Positions 18,044 to 26,994 of a stretch of DNA of 64,000 bases are shown here, one piece after another. A program made the translations under genes and the position numbers. The DNA is from Halobaculum marinum (GTDB taxonomy: Archaea > Halobacteriota > Halobacteria > Halobacteriales > Haloferacaceae), in assembly GCF_029338555.1 (NCBI RefSeq), contig NZ_CP119989.1, positions 1,116,001-1,180,000 of the forward strand. The letters run 5' to 3'. The notes below the pieces were generated by a model that saw only the letters and a list, made by a program, of their open reading frames with translations, did no database searches and had not been told where the DNA came from. Within the stretch, counting starts at the first letter, position 1. Every line of letters starts with the position of its first letter.

Positions 18044-19438
18044 TCACCGCTGCTGTAGGAAGTCCAGACAGACGAGACCGGCCCGCGCTTGGATCGCGAC
18101 GAGGTCGCGGATCGGGACGACCTCGTAGTCGATGGCTCGCTGGAGGTCGGCGATCCGGTCGGTGAACACCCGCTCGACCGCCGCCTTCGCGTCGACGAGT
18201 CGCCGGCGAGCACCGGCGTCCGCTACCGTCATCGCAGCAGTGTCGAGCGTCCGGAGCAGCATCCCCGCGTTCGTGAGCAGGTGGTACGTCCACGTCGCCT
18301 CCTCCTCGACTCGCTGGGCGACTGTCTCGGGCTCGTCACCCTCGGCGCTCGACTCGGCCCACGCGAGCCGCGACTCGTCCTCGCTCGCGTACCAGTCGAA
18401 CACGCCGCGCACCTCGCGGGCCATCGGCGTGTCAGGGAAGTACTCGACCGTCGCGGCGACGGCGGCCCGAAGCTCGCGGATCAGCGGGCGACGGCGCTCG
18501 ACCGCCTCGCGGATCACTTCTTTGCGGCTTTGGTCCAACTCCGTCGTGTCGCCGACGCGAGGGTCGCGGAAGTACGGCAGTTCGACGACGACCTCCACCG
18601 GGGGGTCGCCGTCGGTCGCCCGGCGGGCGTAGTCGACGGCGTTGCCGCCGAGCAGTGACTCCTCGCGGGGGGCTCCCTCGGCTGTGACCTCCTCGTACCG
18701 GTCCTCGAACGTCGGGAGCCGGAACACGGCGTCGGCGAACGCCTCGTTGCGGTGGTTCTCGGGGTCGCCACGGTTGAGCGGGACGCCGTGGTCCTCGGGG
18801 ATGGACTGGAGGGTGTCGTACAGCGGTTCCAGTCGCTCGCTCGCGTAGTAGTAACACCCGCCGAAGGGCGCGTTGTGGAGGCTGAACAGGAACTCGGGGT
18901 CGTGGTCGTCGATCAGGTCGGCGAGCACCCGTGTCCCCGGCGTCGGGTCCTCATAGCGGTATCCCTCGTGGTGGATCGGGAACGTCGCCTCGATCTGCTC
19001 GTCGGGTGGCGGGCGATAGAAGTTCTGCGCGTAGTTCGACAGCGTGAACGGCCCGTCGAACCACCCCTCGTTGCGCCGGACGCCGTCTGGGTCGGCGACG
19101 GGGACGCAGACGAACTCGTAGTCGAGCGACTCGCGGAGGGCGTCGTTCGCGGCGAGTTCGTGGAGCAGGAAGTCGACCGTCGTCGACCCGATGGGCTCGT
19201 TCGGGTGGGGGGCGCCGAACAGGAGGGCGCTCTCGGAGCCGTCGCCGACCGTGACGGACCACAGTTCCTCGCTATCTGCTGTCTCGCCGTGGGTGCGGTA
19301 GGTGACGTGGTCGTGGGCGGCCGCGAGGGAACGGTCGCGCTCGCGGTGCTCGGCCACCGTGAGGAACGAGTCGTAGCGGGGGACCGCGTCGGCGAGGTGC
19401 CTGAACGTCCGCGTCGACGGGCTGGAGGCGTCGCTCAT
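18044..19438 (-). CDS. M14-family zinc carboxypeptidase-like protein
   Basis: A 464-residue protein with the zinc carboxypeptidase signature in its N-terminal half. Ligands are His78 and Glu81 (APHPNEPIGST) and His188 (LFSLHNAPFGG). The probable catalytic Glu is Glu286 in VEVVVELPYF. No signal peptide, so it is probably cytoplasmic. A C-terminal ~150-residue helical extension (ATWTYHLLTNAGMLLRTLD and onwards) follows the peptidase domain. The ATG at 19438 sits about 25 bp from TTGATACAG; the longer frame runs into the lhr 3' end. Substrate unknown. Confidence 0.83.
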   Translation of the reverse strand: MSDASSPSTRTFRHLADAVPRYDSFLTVAEHRERDRSLAAAHDHVTYRTHGETADSEELWSVTVGDGSESALLFGAPHPNEPIGSTTVDFLLHELAANDALRESLDYEFVCVPVADPDGVRRNEGWFDGPFTLSNYAQNFYRPPPDEQIEATFPIHHEGYRYEDPTPGTRVLADLIDDHDPEFLFSLHNAPFGGCYYYASERLEPLYDTLQSIPEDHGVPLNRGDPENHRNEAFADAVFRLPTFEDRYEEVTAEGAPREESLLGGNAVDYARRATDGDPPVEVVVELPYFRDPRVGDTTELDQSRKEVIREAVERRRPLIRELRAAVAATVEYFPDTPMAREVRGVFDWYASEDESRLAWAESSAEGDEPETVAQRVEEEATWTYHLLTNAGMLLRTLDTAAMTVADAGARRRLVDAKAAVERVFTDRIADLQRAIDYEVVPIRDLVAIQARAGLVCLDFLQQR

Positions 19439-19502
19439 CGTTCGGACCCCTCGACACTGTATCAACAATCCAACGGTTCGCGACCACGAACGCTGGCGTC
19501 GA

Positions 19503-22340
19503 CTACTCCCAGAAGCTCTTCGTCCGCGCGTACTGGCGCTCCTGTTTGAGAATGTCGCGGTAGAAGTCGTCCTCGTTCTCGCGCAACTTCCCGATGATCC
19601 GCGCGGCGTTGTGTGGCCCCACACCGCGAGCGGCGAGTGCGATCACCGCCTGCTTCCCGTGCGCTTGCACGAGGTTCGCCGCGCGGTTCGCCTTCCGCGT
19701 CAGCTTCTCCTGCTCGTCGTCCTTCTCGTGGGCGCGGACGGCTTTCACGGTGTCCTCGTCCCACGGGTTCAGCGCCGCGATGCGCGTCGACCCGCACTCG
19801 GGACACTCCGGGGTGTCGCGGACGCGCCGCACCTTCGTCCGTTGCTTCCACTCGCCGCAGTGGACGCACAACTGGATCACGTGGTCGTCCATGATCCGGT
19901 CGCGGATGGTCTCGATGACCGACGCGTCGGCGTTCTCGGGCACGAGGAACTCCCGACCGGAGGAGCGGCCATCTGTCCCGAGTGGAGTGCGTTCGCGAGC
20001 GGCGACCACCTCCACGTCGCCGGCGTCGATGGCGTCGAGCAGGTCGGCGGTCTCCTCGACGGCGAGTTCCGTGTGGAACACCTCCCGCACCGCCTCGTCG
20101 AACACGGGCGTCCCCTCCAGCGCGGCCATGAGGCGGTCGCCGCCGAAGCGCTTGTTCCCCTGATACCGTTTCAGCGCGCCGAACTTCGCGGCGACGTGTG
20201 CGAGGGTGAACTTCAGCGTGTCCGAGTTCTTCAACGCGAGTTCGAGGAGCGCCTCGACGTGCGCGGGGTCGGTCTCCTCCAGCACCTCCATGACGGTCCC
20301 CGGGGTGACGCCGTTCGGCACCTCCAACTCGACGCGGTACGGGTCGGCCTCCATCCCGACCGACGAGCCGGTGCGCTGGCCGATGAGCGCCGAGAGCAGT
20401 CTGCCGAGCGTGCGGTTCACCTCGTGACCGAACGCGGCGTTGATCGCGATGGAGCGCCCGAGCCCCTCCACGACGATCCGCGAGTCGGTCGGCATCGGGT
20501 GGCCCGCCTCGGCGTGCTTCTGGACGGTGTCGAGGCCGACGGCGATGGTGTCTGCCTCGGCGGGGTAGCGCCCGGCGAACTCGCGGGCGACCGCGTCGGT
20601 GTCGGCGCCGCCGGCGAACTGCGGTTCGGCGACGCCGCGCATCTCGCCAACCTCCCCGGCGACGGCGCGCGGGACGGGAATCTCCTGGCCAGTCCACGAC
20701 GGCACCTCGCCGGCGGGGTCCTCGATGGGCGCGACGTTCACCTCCGCTTCCTCGTCGTCGATGTCGTTGATGCGCCACAGCTCCCCGCGCTGGATGAACG
20801 CCTCCCCCGGCTGAGCGAAGTTGACGACGAACCGCTCGTCGAGCGTGCCGATCTGGCGGCGCGAGGAGATGTCGTACACGTCGTACGTCTCCTCGTCGGG
20901 GATCATCGAGAGGTTCCGGTAGTAGTACTGCCACGTGCCACCGGAGGTCTCCAGCACGTCGCGTTCCTCGTCGATCCACAGCAGCCGGTTCCCAGACAGC
21001 TCTCGCGCCACCTCCCGGAAGGTCGCCTCCGCGAGGTCGCGGAACGGGTACGCCCGGGTGATCAGCTCGTACGCCTCGCGGGCGTCGACCTCGCCCATGT
21101 CCATCAGCAGCCCGACGATCTGGTTGGCGAGCGTGTCGAGGCTCATGTGGTGGATGCCGGAGTCCTCCACGTCGCCGTCGACGGCGCGGCGGGCGATGGC
21201 GAGCGCCTCCATCGTGTCGTCGGGAGCGTCCGTCACGATGGTGCCGCGGCTCACCTCGTCGCGGCGGTGGCCCGCGCGCCCCACGCGCTGGAGGAGGCGC
21301 GCGACCTCGCGCGGGGAGTTGTACTGGACGACGTGGTCGACGCGGCCCACGTCGATCCCCAACTCCATCGAGGAGGTGCAGACGAGCCCGTCGACCTCGC
21401 CGGCCTTGAACGCGTCTTCCACCTCGATCCGCGCGTCCTTCGACAGCGAGCCGTGGTGGACCCCGATCGGTTCGCCGAGCGTCTTGAACCGCGAGCCGAG
21501 CGCCTCGGCCGTCTGGCGGGTGTTGACGAAGATCAGCACCGACTCGTTGTCGCGGACCACGTCCCTGATGAACCGGACGTGGCTCGCGATGTCGGGGTCG
21601 GTCGCCAGTTTCCCGGCGAGGCGCTCGTCCTCCAGCGTCACCTCCGGCGACACCACGTCGAACTCGACCTTGCTCCCCACGTCGACCTCGATTATCTCAC
21701 AGCCGCGGTCGCCGGTGAGGAACTTCCCCACCTCCTCGGGGTCGCCGACCGTCGCCGACAAGCCGATCCGCTGGAAGTCGCCCGAGAGTCGGCGCACGCG
21801 TTCGAGCCCCACTGTCAACTGTGCGCCCCGCTTCGAGGCGGCGAGTTCGTGCACCTCGTCGACGACGACGTGGTCCACGTCCGAGAGGGCGGCCCGGAGC
21901 TTCTCGCCCGTAAGCATCGCCTGGAGCGTCTCAGGCGTCGTCACGAGCACGTCCGGCGGGTCGTCAGCTTGCTTGCTCCGCTGGTACTGGGTGGTGTCGC
22001 CGTGGCGCACCTGCACGTCGAGGTCGAGGTACTCGCCCCACCACTCAAGCCGCTCGCGCATGTCGCGGTTGAGCGCCCGAAGCGGCGTCACGTACAGCGC
22101 GCCGAGCCCCTCCGGGCGAGTGTCCGCGAGCGCCGAGAGCACGGGGAGCATCGCCGTCTCCGTCTTCCCGGTGCCGGTCGGGGCGATCACGAGGGCGTCC
22201 TTCCCGGCCGCCAGCGGCGGGATAGCTCGTCGTTGGGGCGCCGTCGGCGTCGTGAATCCTCGCTCCGAGAGGGCCGCCCGCACCTCGTCGCCGAGCGCGG
22301 CGAAGGCGTCCATCCCCGTCGCTCGCGACGTGTCGCTCAT
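19503..22340 (-). CDS. lhr: Lhr-type ATP-dependent DNA/RNA helicase
   Basis: A 945-residue superfamily 2 helicase of the Lhr-core group, implicated in archaeal DNA repair. Walker A APTGTGKT at 53-60, motif Ia VTPLRALNRDM, motif II DEVH at 161-164, motif III LSATVGD, and the second RecA domain with FVNTRQTAEA and QRVGRAGHRRDE (motif VI). The winged-helix and Lhr-specific beta domains follow. The C-terminal part has a four-Cys zinc ribbon (CVHCGEW ... CPECGSTR) and a helical tail. GCTTAACC about 26 bp upstream of the ATG is the probable TATA box. Strong family match. Confidence 0.94.
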   Translation of the reverse strand: MSDTSRATGMDAFAALGDEVRAALSERGFTTPTAPQRRAIPPLAAGKDALVIAPTGTGKTETAMLPVLSALADTRPEGLGALYVTPLRALNRDMRERLEWWGEYLDLDVQVRHGDTTQYQRSKQADDPPDVLVTTPETLQAMLTGEKLRAALSDVDHVVVDEVHELAASKRGAQLTVGLERVRRLSGDFQRIGLSATVGDPEEVGKFLTGDRGCEIIEVDVGSKVEFDVVSPEVTLEDERLAGKLATDPDIASHVRFIRDVVRDNESVLIFVNTRQTAEALGSRFKTLGEPIGVHHGSLSKDARIEVEDAFKAGEVDGLVCTSSMELGIDVGRVDHVVQYNSPREVARLLQRVGRAGHRRDEVSRGTIVTDAPDDTMEALAIARRAVDGDVEDSGIHHMSLDTLANQIVGLLMDMGEVDAREAYELITRAYPFRDLAEATFREVARELSGNRLLWIDEERDVLETSGGTWQYYYRNLSMIPDEETYDVYDISSRRQIGTLDERFVVNFAQPGEAFIQRGELWRINDIDDEEAEVNVAPIEDPAGEVPSWTGQEIPVPRAVAGEVGEMRGVAEPQFAGGADTDAVAREFAGRYPAEADTIAVGLDTVQKHAEAGHPMPTDSRIVVEGLGRSIAINAAFGHEVNRTLGRLLSALIGQRTGSSVGMEADPYRVELEVPNGVTPGTVMEVLEETDPAHVEALLELALKNSDTLKFTLAHVAAKFGALKRYQGNKRFGGDRLMAALEGTPVFDEAVREVFHTELAVEETADLLDAIDAGDVEVVAARERTPLGTDGRSSGREFLVPENADASVIETIRDRIMDDHVIQLCVHCGEWKQRTKVRRVRDTPECPECGSTRIAALNPWDEDTVKAVRAHEKDDEQEKLTRKANRAANLVQAHGKQAVIALAARGVGPHNAARIIGKLRENEDDFYRDILKQERQYARTKSFWE

Positions 22341-22458
22341 CGCGCGTCGTAACGGCGCGAGGTGGTTAAGCGTCGCGCTCCCGGACGCATCGCGTCGCTC
22401 GGCGGCGTCGGACGGAGCGCAGAAACCGCGGTGTCGAGGTGGTCAGGTGGGGTGAGCC

Positions 22459-22608
22459 TTACTCGCGGCTCACCGAGAGGTTCTGGACGTGGTTACCGCA
22501 ACTCGGGCACGTGCCCGGGTGGCTCCCCGACTGCGTTCGGCTCCCGCAGCCGACACATTCGAACAGGCCCTCCGACGCGCGGTACGGATCGATGTCGATG
22601 GCTGGCAT
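22459..22608 (-). CDS. 49-residue rubrerythrin-like zinc-ribbon protein
   Basis: Small gene found by reading the minus strand: ATG at 22608, TAA at 22461-22459. The product begins MPAIDIDPYRASEGLFECVG and has two CxxC knuckles, ECVGCGSR and TCPSCGNH, giving a compact four-Cys zinc or iron ribbon, then ends NLSVSRE. It resembles the haloarchaeal rubrerythrin-like mini-proteins found in many genomes. GTTTAGG about 26 bp upstream is a plausible TATA box. Located just upstream of lhr on the same strand. Function unknown. Confidence 0.82.
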   Translation of the reverse strand: MPAIDIDPYRASEGLFECVGCGSRTQSGSHPGTCPSCGNHVQNLSVSRE

Positions 22609-22753
22609 GAGTGAACGTGTGTCACAACCACCCCTAAACGTTGTCTACAGATGGGTACGAAGGACTCTAGGACATTATACGGATACGTATTGACGGCCGT
22701 CCAATCTCTCGCCGGGACACCGGTCGAGCAGTGGGGACTGCCGGGCGGTGCCG

Positions 22754-23896
22754 CTACAGCAGTTCCTCCTCGACCAGTTTGCGCGCCTTGTCGACGGCGC
22801 CGACGGAGGTGAGGTAGCCCGCGCCGACGCCGGCCTTCGACGCCTTCGCCGCCGTGCCGGTGAGCACCGTCGGGCCGAGTTGCGCGACCGCGCCGTCACC
22901 GATCGAGACGAGCCAGCCGGGTACCTCGAAGCGGTAGCGTGCGAGGCGCGGTTCGAAGTCGTCCGGCTGCGCCGTGCGGTCGTGGTCGACCAGTCGCGCG
23001 AGGTTCTCGGCGACCGTCTTCGCCTCGCGGATGGCAGCCGACGCCGAGGCGGGCACCGGTTCACCGTTGGCGTCGACCGCCCGCGCGGCGTCGCCCAGTG
23101 CGAACGTCCGGTCGGTCAAACGGAGGTCCGCGCGGACGACGGGGCGGTCGCCGTCGAGGGCGTCGTCGCCCGCGATTCCGCCGGTCCACACGAGTTGGTC
23201 GTAGCGGAGGTCGCCGTCGTCGGTGACGAGCCGGTCGTCGAACACCTCTTCGACGGTCGTCCCCGTCTCGACGTCGACGCCGCGGTCGGTCAACTGCTCG
23301 CGCACCGCGCGCCGGAAGTTCGCGGGGAAGTTCGGCGCCACGTCGTCGAGCATCTCCACCACGACGACCTCCACGTCTTCGGGGACCTCCGCGCCCTCCT
23401 CGCGGGCGAGCGCGGCCAACTCGCCGGCCACCTGCACGCCCGAGAGGCCAGCACCACCGACGACGACGCGCCCGCCGTGCTCGACCACGTCGAGGAAGTC
23501 CTCGCGGACCCGCGCGGCGTCGTCGAGCGACTTCAACGGCGTCGCGTGCTCGCGGAGCCCCTCGATACCGTAGTACGCCGTCTCCGAGCCGAGACAGAGT
23601 GCCCCGTAGTCCCACTCGATGGTGTCGCCGGACGCCAGTTCCGCCTGGCCGGCCTCGGCGTCGACGTCGACGACGCGGTCGCGGACGAACTCGGCGCGGT
23701 CGAGCAGGTCCTCGACGGGAATCGAGATGGCGTCGGCGACCGCCGGGCGTCGGATCGCGCGGTGGGTCTCGTGGACGAGGACGTGGTCGGCGGACTCGTC
23801 GACGAGCGTGATGTCCACGTCGGACGGGAGGCGCGATTCGAGTTTGCGGGTCAAGGCGACGCCGGCGTAACCGGCGCCGAGAACGGCGACGTGCAT
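22754..23896 (-). CDS. NADH dehydrogenase type II-like FAD/NAD(P)-dependent oxidoreductase
   Basis: A 380-residue two-dinucleotide-binding-domain flavoprotein. The FAD-binding GAGYAG is at residues 7-12 and the NAD-binding motif VVVGGAGLSGVQVAGELAAL near 145-163. The FAD-closing motif FALGDAARAVDANGEPVPAS is typical of NDH-2. Such enzymes oxidise NADH and reduce membrane quinones without pumping protons; a C-terminal helix (LVEEELL) may touch the membrane. CCTTACGCG about 26 bp upstream fits a TATA box. Sulfide:quinone reductase is less likely, since the redox cysteines are missing. Confidence 0.85.
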   Translation of the reverse strand: MHVAVLGAGYAGVALTRKLESRLPSDVDITLVDESADHVLVHETHRAIRRPAVADAISIPVEDLLDRAEFVRDRVVDVDAEAGQAELASGDTIEWDYGALCLGSETAYYGIEGLREHATPLKSLDDAARVREDFLDVVEHGGRVVVGGAGLSGVQVAGELAALAREEGAEVPEDVEVVVVEMLDDVAPNFPANFRRAVREQLTDRGVDVETGTTVEEVFDDRLVTDDGDLRYDQLVWTGGIAGDDALDGDRPVVRADLRLTDRTFALGDAARAVDANGEPVPASASAAIREAKTVAENLARLVDHDRTAQPDDFEPRLARYRFEVPGWLVSIGDGAVAQLGPTVLTGTAAKASKAGVGAGYLTSVGAVDKARKLVEEELL

Positions 23897-24020
23897 CGTA
23901 CCACGACTACGGCGTACGCGCGTAAGGGCCTAGCGGCGGTTCGGGGTCGTGACCGACCCCGCGGGGGCGAAGGTTCACGTCCGATGCCGGGACCACGACC
24001 GTCGATGACCTGACCGTCGA

Positions 24021-24060
24021 CCGCGGACGGCGAGGCTGGTGTGTGGTGCACCGTCCGCGG
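24021..24060. terminator. 10-bp stem hairpin between mevalonate decarboxylase and NDH-2 genes
   Basis: CCGCGGACGG (24021-24030) is perfectly complementary to CCGTCCGCGG (24051-24060), with a 20-nt loop. It lies about 75 bp past the stop of the decarboxylase gene and upstream of the oxidoreductase promoter's coding direction, where a transcript end is expected. Confidence 0.4.
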
Positions 24061-24133
24061 GGTCGAACCGTCGCCGAGGCGAGCGGCGACGGATGCACCG
24101 CCTGTCAGCCCCACACCGAGCGGCGGCGCCGAC

Positions 24134-25135
24134 TCAGAACAACGATTTCGACTCGCTCAGCACGCGCGCCGGGCCGCCGACCTCCCAGATCTCCGTCTCC
24201 ACGCCGACCTGCGCGATCCGTTCCTCGACGCGCTCGGCGTACTCGGCGGGCGTGTTGACGTACACGCTCGCGCCGGTGTCCGTCGAGAAGTAGACGGGCA
24301 CGTCCTCCTCCTCGCGGAGTTCGCGCACGGCGTTGAACACGGCGATGGTCTCTGGCTGCCAGTACACCCAGCCAGCGGGGCCGGTCATCGTCGTCGCCGT
24401 CAGCGACAGCGAATCGTGTTCTGCGATCTCGAAGATCCCAGAGAACTCGCCGACGCGGAGGCGGTCGCGCATCCGCTGGAGCTGTTCGTGGACGTGGGCC
24501 ATCCGGGCGTCGAACATGTGGCTGGCCTCTGCCTCGCGGTGCGCCTCTTCGGTCTCCTTGTACGCGGGCACGAGCGCCGTCACGACGCGGAGGTCCTCCT
24601 CCGGGTCGAAGCCGTCGGGACCGACACCGACGTCGAGGCGCTCCGAGCGGCAGTCCTCGTCGTTCATGCCGGCGTACAGCACCGAGTAGGCGCCGGTGAC
24701 CGCGCGGGCGGCGGACGACGAGCCGCGGCGCGCGACCGTCGAGACCTCCGGGCGCGTCATGTCGAGGCCGGCGGCTTCGGTGAGCGCCATCGCCAGCGCG
24801 GCGAACCCCGAGGAGGAGGAGCCGAAGCCGACGTTCGACGGGAAGGAGTTCTCGGACTCGACGCGGACCGCCGCGTCGAGGTCGGCCAAGTCGCGCACGT
24901 AGTCGGTGACCAGTTCGATCCGCTCGGCGCCGCGCCCCTCGACGACGTCGCCGTCGATGCGGTACTCGTCGTCCGAGGGCGTCGCGTCCGGCTCCCACTC
25001 GACGGTCGTCGTCGTCCGCGAGGGGGCGGTACAGAGACTGATCGAGTCGTGGTACGGGAGCCGTCGCTCGGCGTCGCGCATCCCGTGGTACTTCACGAGG
25101 CCCTGGATCGGGTGGGCCGTCGCGGTGGCCTTCAT
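24134..25135 (-). CDS. Mevalonate-pathway decarboxylase (phosphomevalonate/diphosphomevalonate decarboxylase)
   Basis: A 333-residue GHMP-superfamily enzyme of isoprenoid (archaeal lipid) synthesis. The GHMP glycine/serine loop is SFPSNVGFGSSSSGFAALA, preceded by the N-terminal KATATAHPIQGLVKYHG motif of MVD enzymes. The C-terminal domain has STDTGASVYVNTP. Its haloarchaeal counterpart from Haloferax volcanii is known to decarboxylate mevalonate 5-phosphate to isopentenyl phosphate, so a phosphomevalonate decarboxylase role is likely here; substrate choice cannot be read from sequence alone. The ATG at 25135 lies about 26 bp from CGACTAACC. Confidence 0.9.
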   Translation of the reverse strand: MKATATAHPIQGLVKYHGMRDAERRLPYHDSISLCTAPSRTTTTVEWEPDATPSDDEYRIDGDVVEGRGAERIELVTDYVRDLADLDAAVRVESENSFPSNVGFGSSSSGFAALAMALTEAAGLDMTRPEVSTVARRGSSSAARAVTGAYSVLYAGMNDEDCRSERLDVGVGPDGFDPEEDLRVVTALVPAYKETEEAHREAEASHMFDARMAHVHEQLQRMRDRLRVGEFSGIFEIAEHDSLSLTATTMTGPAGWVYWQPETIAVFNAVRELREEEDVPVYFSTDTGASVYVNTPAEYAERVEERIAQVGVETEIWEVGGPARVLSESKSLF

Positions 25136-25196
25136 ACTCGCCGAACGGGCGGGGCCGGGGTTAGTCGTTCCGAATGGGCGCACTCCCGTCAGTCGG

Positions 25197-26948
25197 TCAC
25201 TGCTCGTCCGAACTCCGCCGCTCGACGCCGCGCACGACGAAGCGTGCGCCCGTCGCCGCCTCGTCGACCTCGACCGTCCAGCCGTGCGCCTCGGCGACCG
25301 AGCGGACGATGGCGAGTCCGATTCCGGTGCCGCCGTCGCCGGAGGCACCCTCGTCGAAGGCGGCCTCGCCGAGGTCGGCCGGGAGGCCCGGGCCGTCGTC
25401 GCCGACGGCGAACCAGTCGTCGCCCGCCTCGACGGTGACGGTCACGTCGTCGCCGCCGTGTTCGACGGCGTTGCGCACGAGGTTCTCGAACAGTCGGTCG
25501 AGGCGGGCGGAGTCCGCGAGCACGACCACGTCCTCGGCTACGTCGAGCGACAGCGAGGCGGAGGCGGTGTCAACGTGGCGCCAGGCGCCTCGGACGCTCT
25601 CCGCGAGTCGCACTGGTGCCACGGTCGGCTCGTCGGTCCGTGCCAACGCGAGGAGGTCGCTGATGATCGCGTCCAGCCGGTCGTGGGCGCCCTCGACTCG
25701 CTCGAAGTGGTTTGCCTCGCCGGTCTCGCGAGCGAGGTCGAGATACCCATCCGCGACCGCGAGCGGGTTGCGGAGGTCGTGGCTGACCACCCCGGCGAAG
25801 CGGTCGAGTTCCTCGTTGCGACGTCGGAGTTGTGCCTCCCGCTCGCGCCGCTTGGTCACGTCGCGGAACAGGTACACGGCTGCGAGTTCGGCGCCGGTGG
25901 TGTCGGTCATCCCGGACCGTCGCACGTCGAACGTCCGCGTCTCCCCAGTCGCGTCCAGCAGCGAGAGACTGTCGACGGCGCCGTCTCCGCCGTCTCCGTC
26001 GTCTGCGTCGTCTTCGTCATCTGCGTCGTCGGGGCGACGCTCGAGGTTGCTGGCTTCGACCGTACCGGGCCCCTCTCGCGCGGCGAGGTACTCCGAGAGT
26101 GGGTCAGAGCGCAGTTCCCTCACCGGCTTTCCGACCGGGTTGGGGCCGAGATAGCGCCACATCGTCCGGTTGTAGTCGACGAGTGACCCGTCGTGGTCGA
26201 CGACGAGCACCCCGTCGTCGATGTGGTCGAGGACGATGCCGCGCGCGACCGGCGCGGCGTCGAGCACGCGGTAGCGGTACACGCCCACCGCGACGAGTGC
26301 GCCGGCCACCGGTACCGTGACGACGGTCGGGTCGACCAACACCGCCGACGGCGTGGCGACGGCCACGACGTTCGACGCCCACGGGACGAGCGCGAACGCG
26401 ACGACCACGGCCGCTTGCCGCCGGAACAGGTGACGGGTTCGGATCGCCCGGCGGACGACCAAGACGGTGCCGGTGGCAACCAACACGTACGCGTAGAGGA
26501 TGTGCACCCAGAACAGTGGCCCGCGCTCGAAGTCGGCACGTGGGACCCCCGCGACCAGCCGGAACTCCCCGACGCCGTAGAACAGTCCGTGCAGGTGCGT
26601 CGTCGCGATGCCGGCGGCGATGAGCGCCGCGACCACGCCCAGGCCCGCGACGGTCCGTCGCCCGGCGAGCCGGTCGACCTCGGCGTACCTGGCGCAGAAC
26701 AGCAGGAACGCAGGGGCGAACACGACGAACCCGACCTGTCTGAGTTGCCGCCAGACGAGAAGCTGGTCGGCACCTTCGGCGGTGAAGCCGCCGAGCGTCG
26801 CCAGTGCCGTCCAGGCGGCTGCCATCAACAGCGTAGCCAGCGCCACGGCGCCGCGCTCCTCGCGGTGGCGCCACGCAACCGTGGCCGCCCACACGGCGAC
26901 GACCAACGCGGCGGCGACGACGGCGGCCACGTCCGCACGTGGAAACAC
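25197..26948 (-). CDS. 7TM-sensor histidine kinase with PAS domain
   Basis: A 583-residue membrane histidine kinase. Seven hydrophobic segments fill residues 1-230 (histidine-kinase 7TM sensor type). A PAS domain follows (LDHIDDGVLVVDHDGSLVDY), then a ~30-residue acidic insert of Asp/Glu/Gly, HisKA with phospho-acceptor His390 (VVSHDLRNPLA), and HATPase (N box NLVRNAVEHGG, G1 VGDDGPGLP, G2 GTGIGLAIV). I chose GTG at 26948 rather than the TTG at 26972 because TTTTATTG then lies about 28 bp upstream, as expected for a leaderless mRNA. No receiver gene is adjacent; the partner is unknown. Confidence 0.87.
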   Translation of the reverse strand: MFPRADVAAVVAAALVVAVWAATVAWRHREERGAVALATLLMAAAWTALATLGGFTAEGADQLLVWRQLRQVGFVVFAPAFLLFCARYAEVDRLAGRRTVAGLGVVAALIAAGIATTHLHGLFYGVGEFRLVAGVPRADFERGPLFWVHILYAYVLVATGTVLVVRRAIRTRHLFRRQAAVVVAFALVPWASNVVAVATPSAVLVDPTVVTVPVAGALVAVGVYRYRVLDAAPVARGIVLDHIDDGVLVVDHDGSLVDYNRTMWRYLGPNPVGKPVRELRSDPLSEYLAAREGPGTVEASNLERRPDDADDEDDADDGDGGDGAVDSLSLLDATGETRTFDVRRSGMTDTTGAELAAVYLFRDVTKRREREAQLRRRNEELDRFAGVVSHDLRNPLAVADGYLDLARETGEANHFERVEGAHDRLDAIISDLLALARTDEPTVAPVRLAESVRGAWRHVDTASASLSLDVAEDVVVLADSARLDRLFENLVRNAVEHGGDDVTVTVEAGDDWFAVGDDGPGLPADLGEAAFDEGASGDGGTGIGLAIVRSVAEAHGWTVEVDEAATGARFVVRGVERRSSDEQ

Positions 26949-26994
26949 GACCGGAACAGTTGTGACCCGCAATAAAAGCGTACCGCCCCGGGTC

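Noticed and set aside
19611-22352. Plus-strand open frame of 913 codons opposite lhr
   Set aside because: Antisense shadow of a clear helicase; no domains, no promoter.
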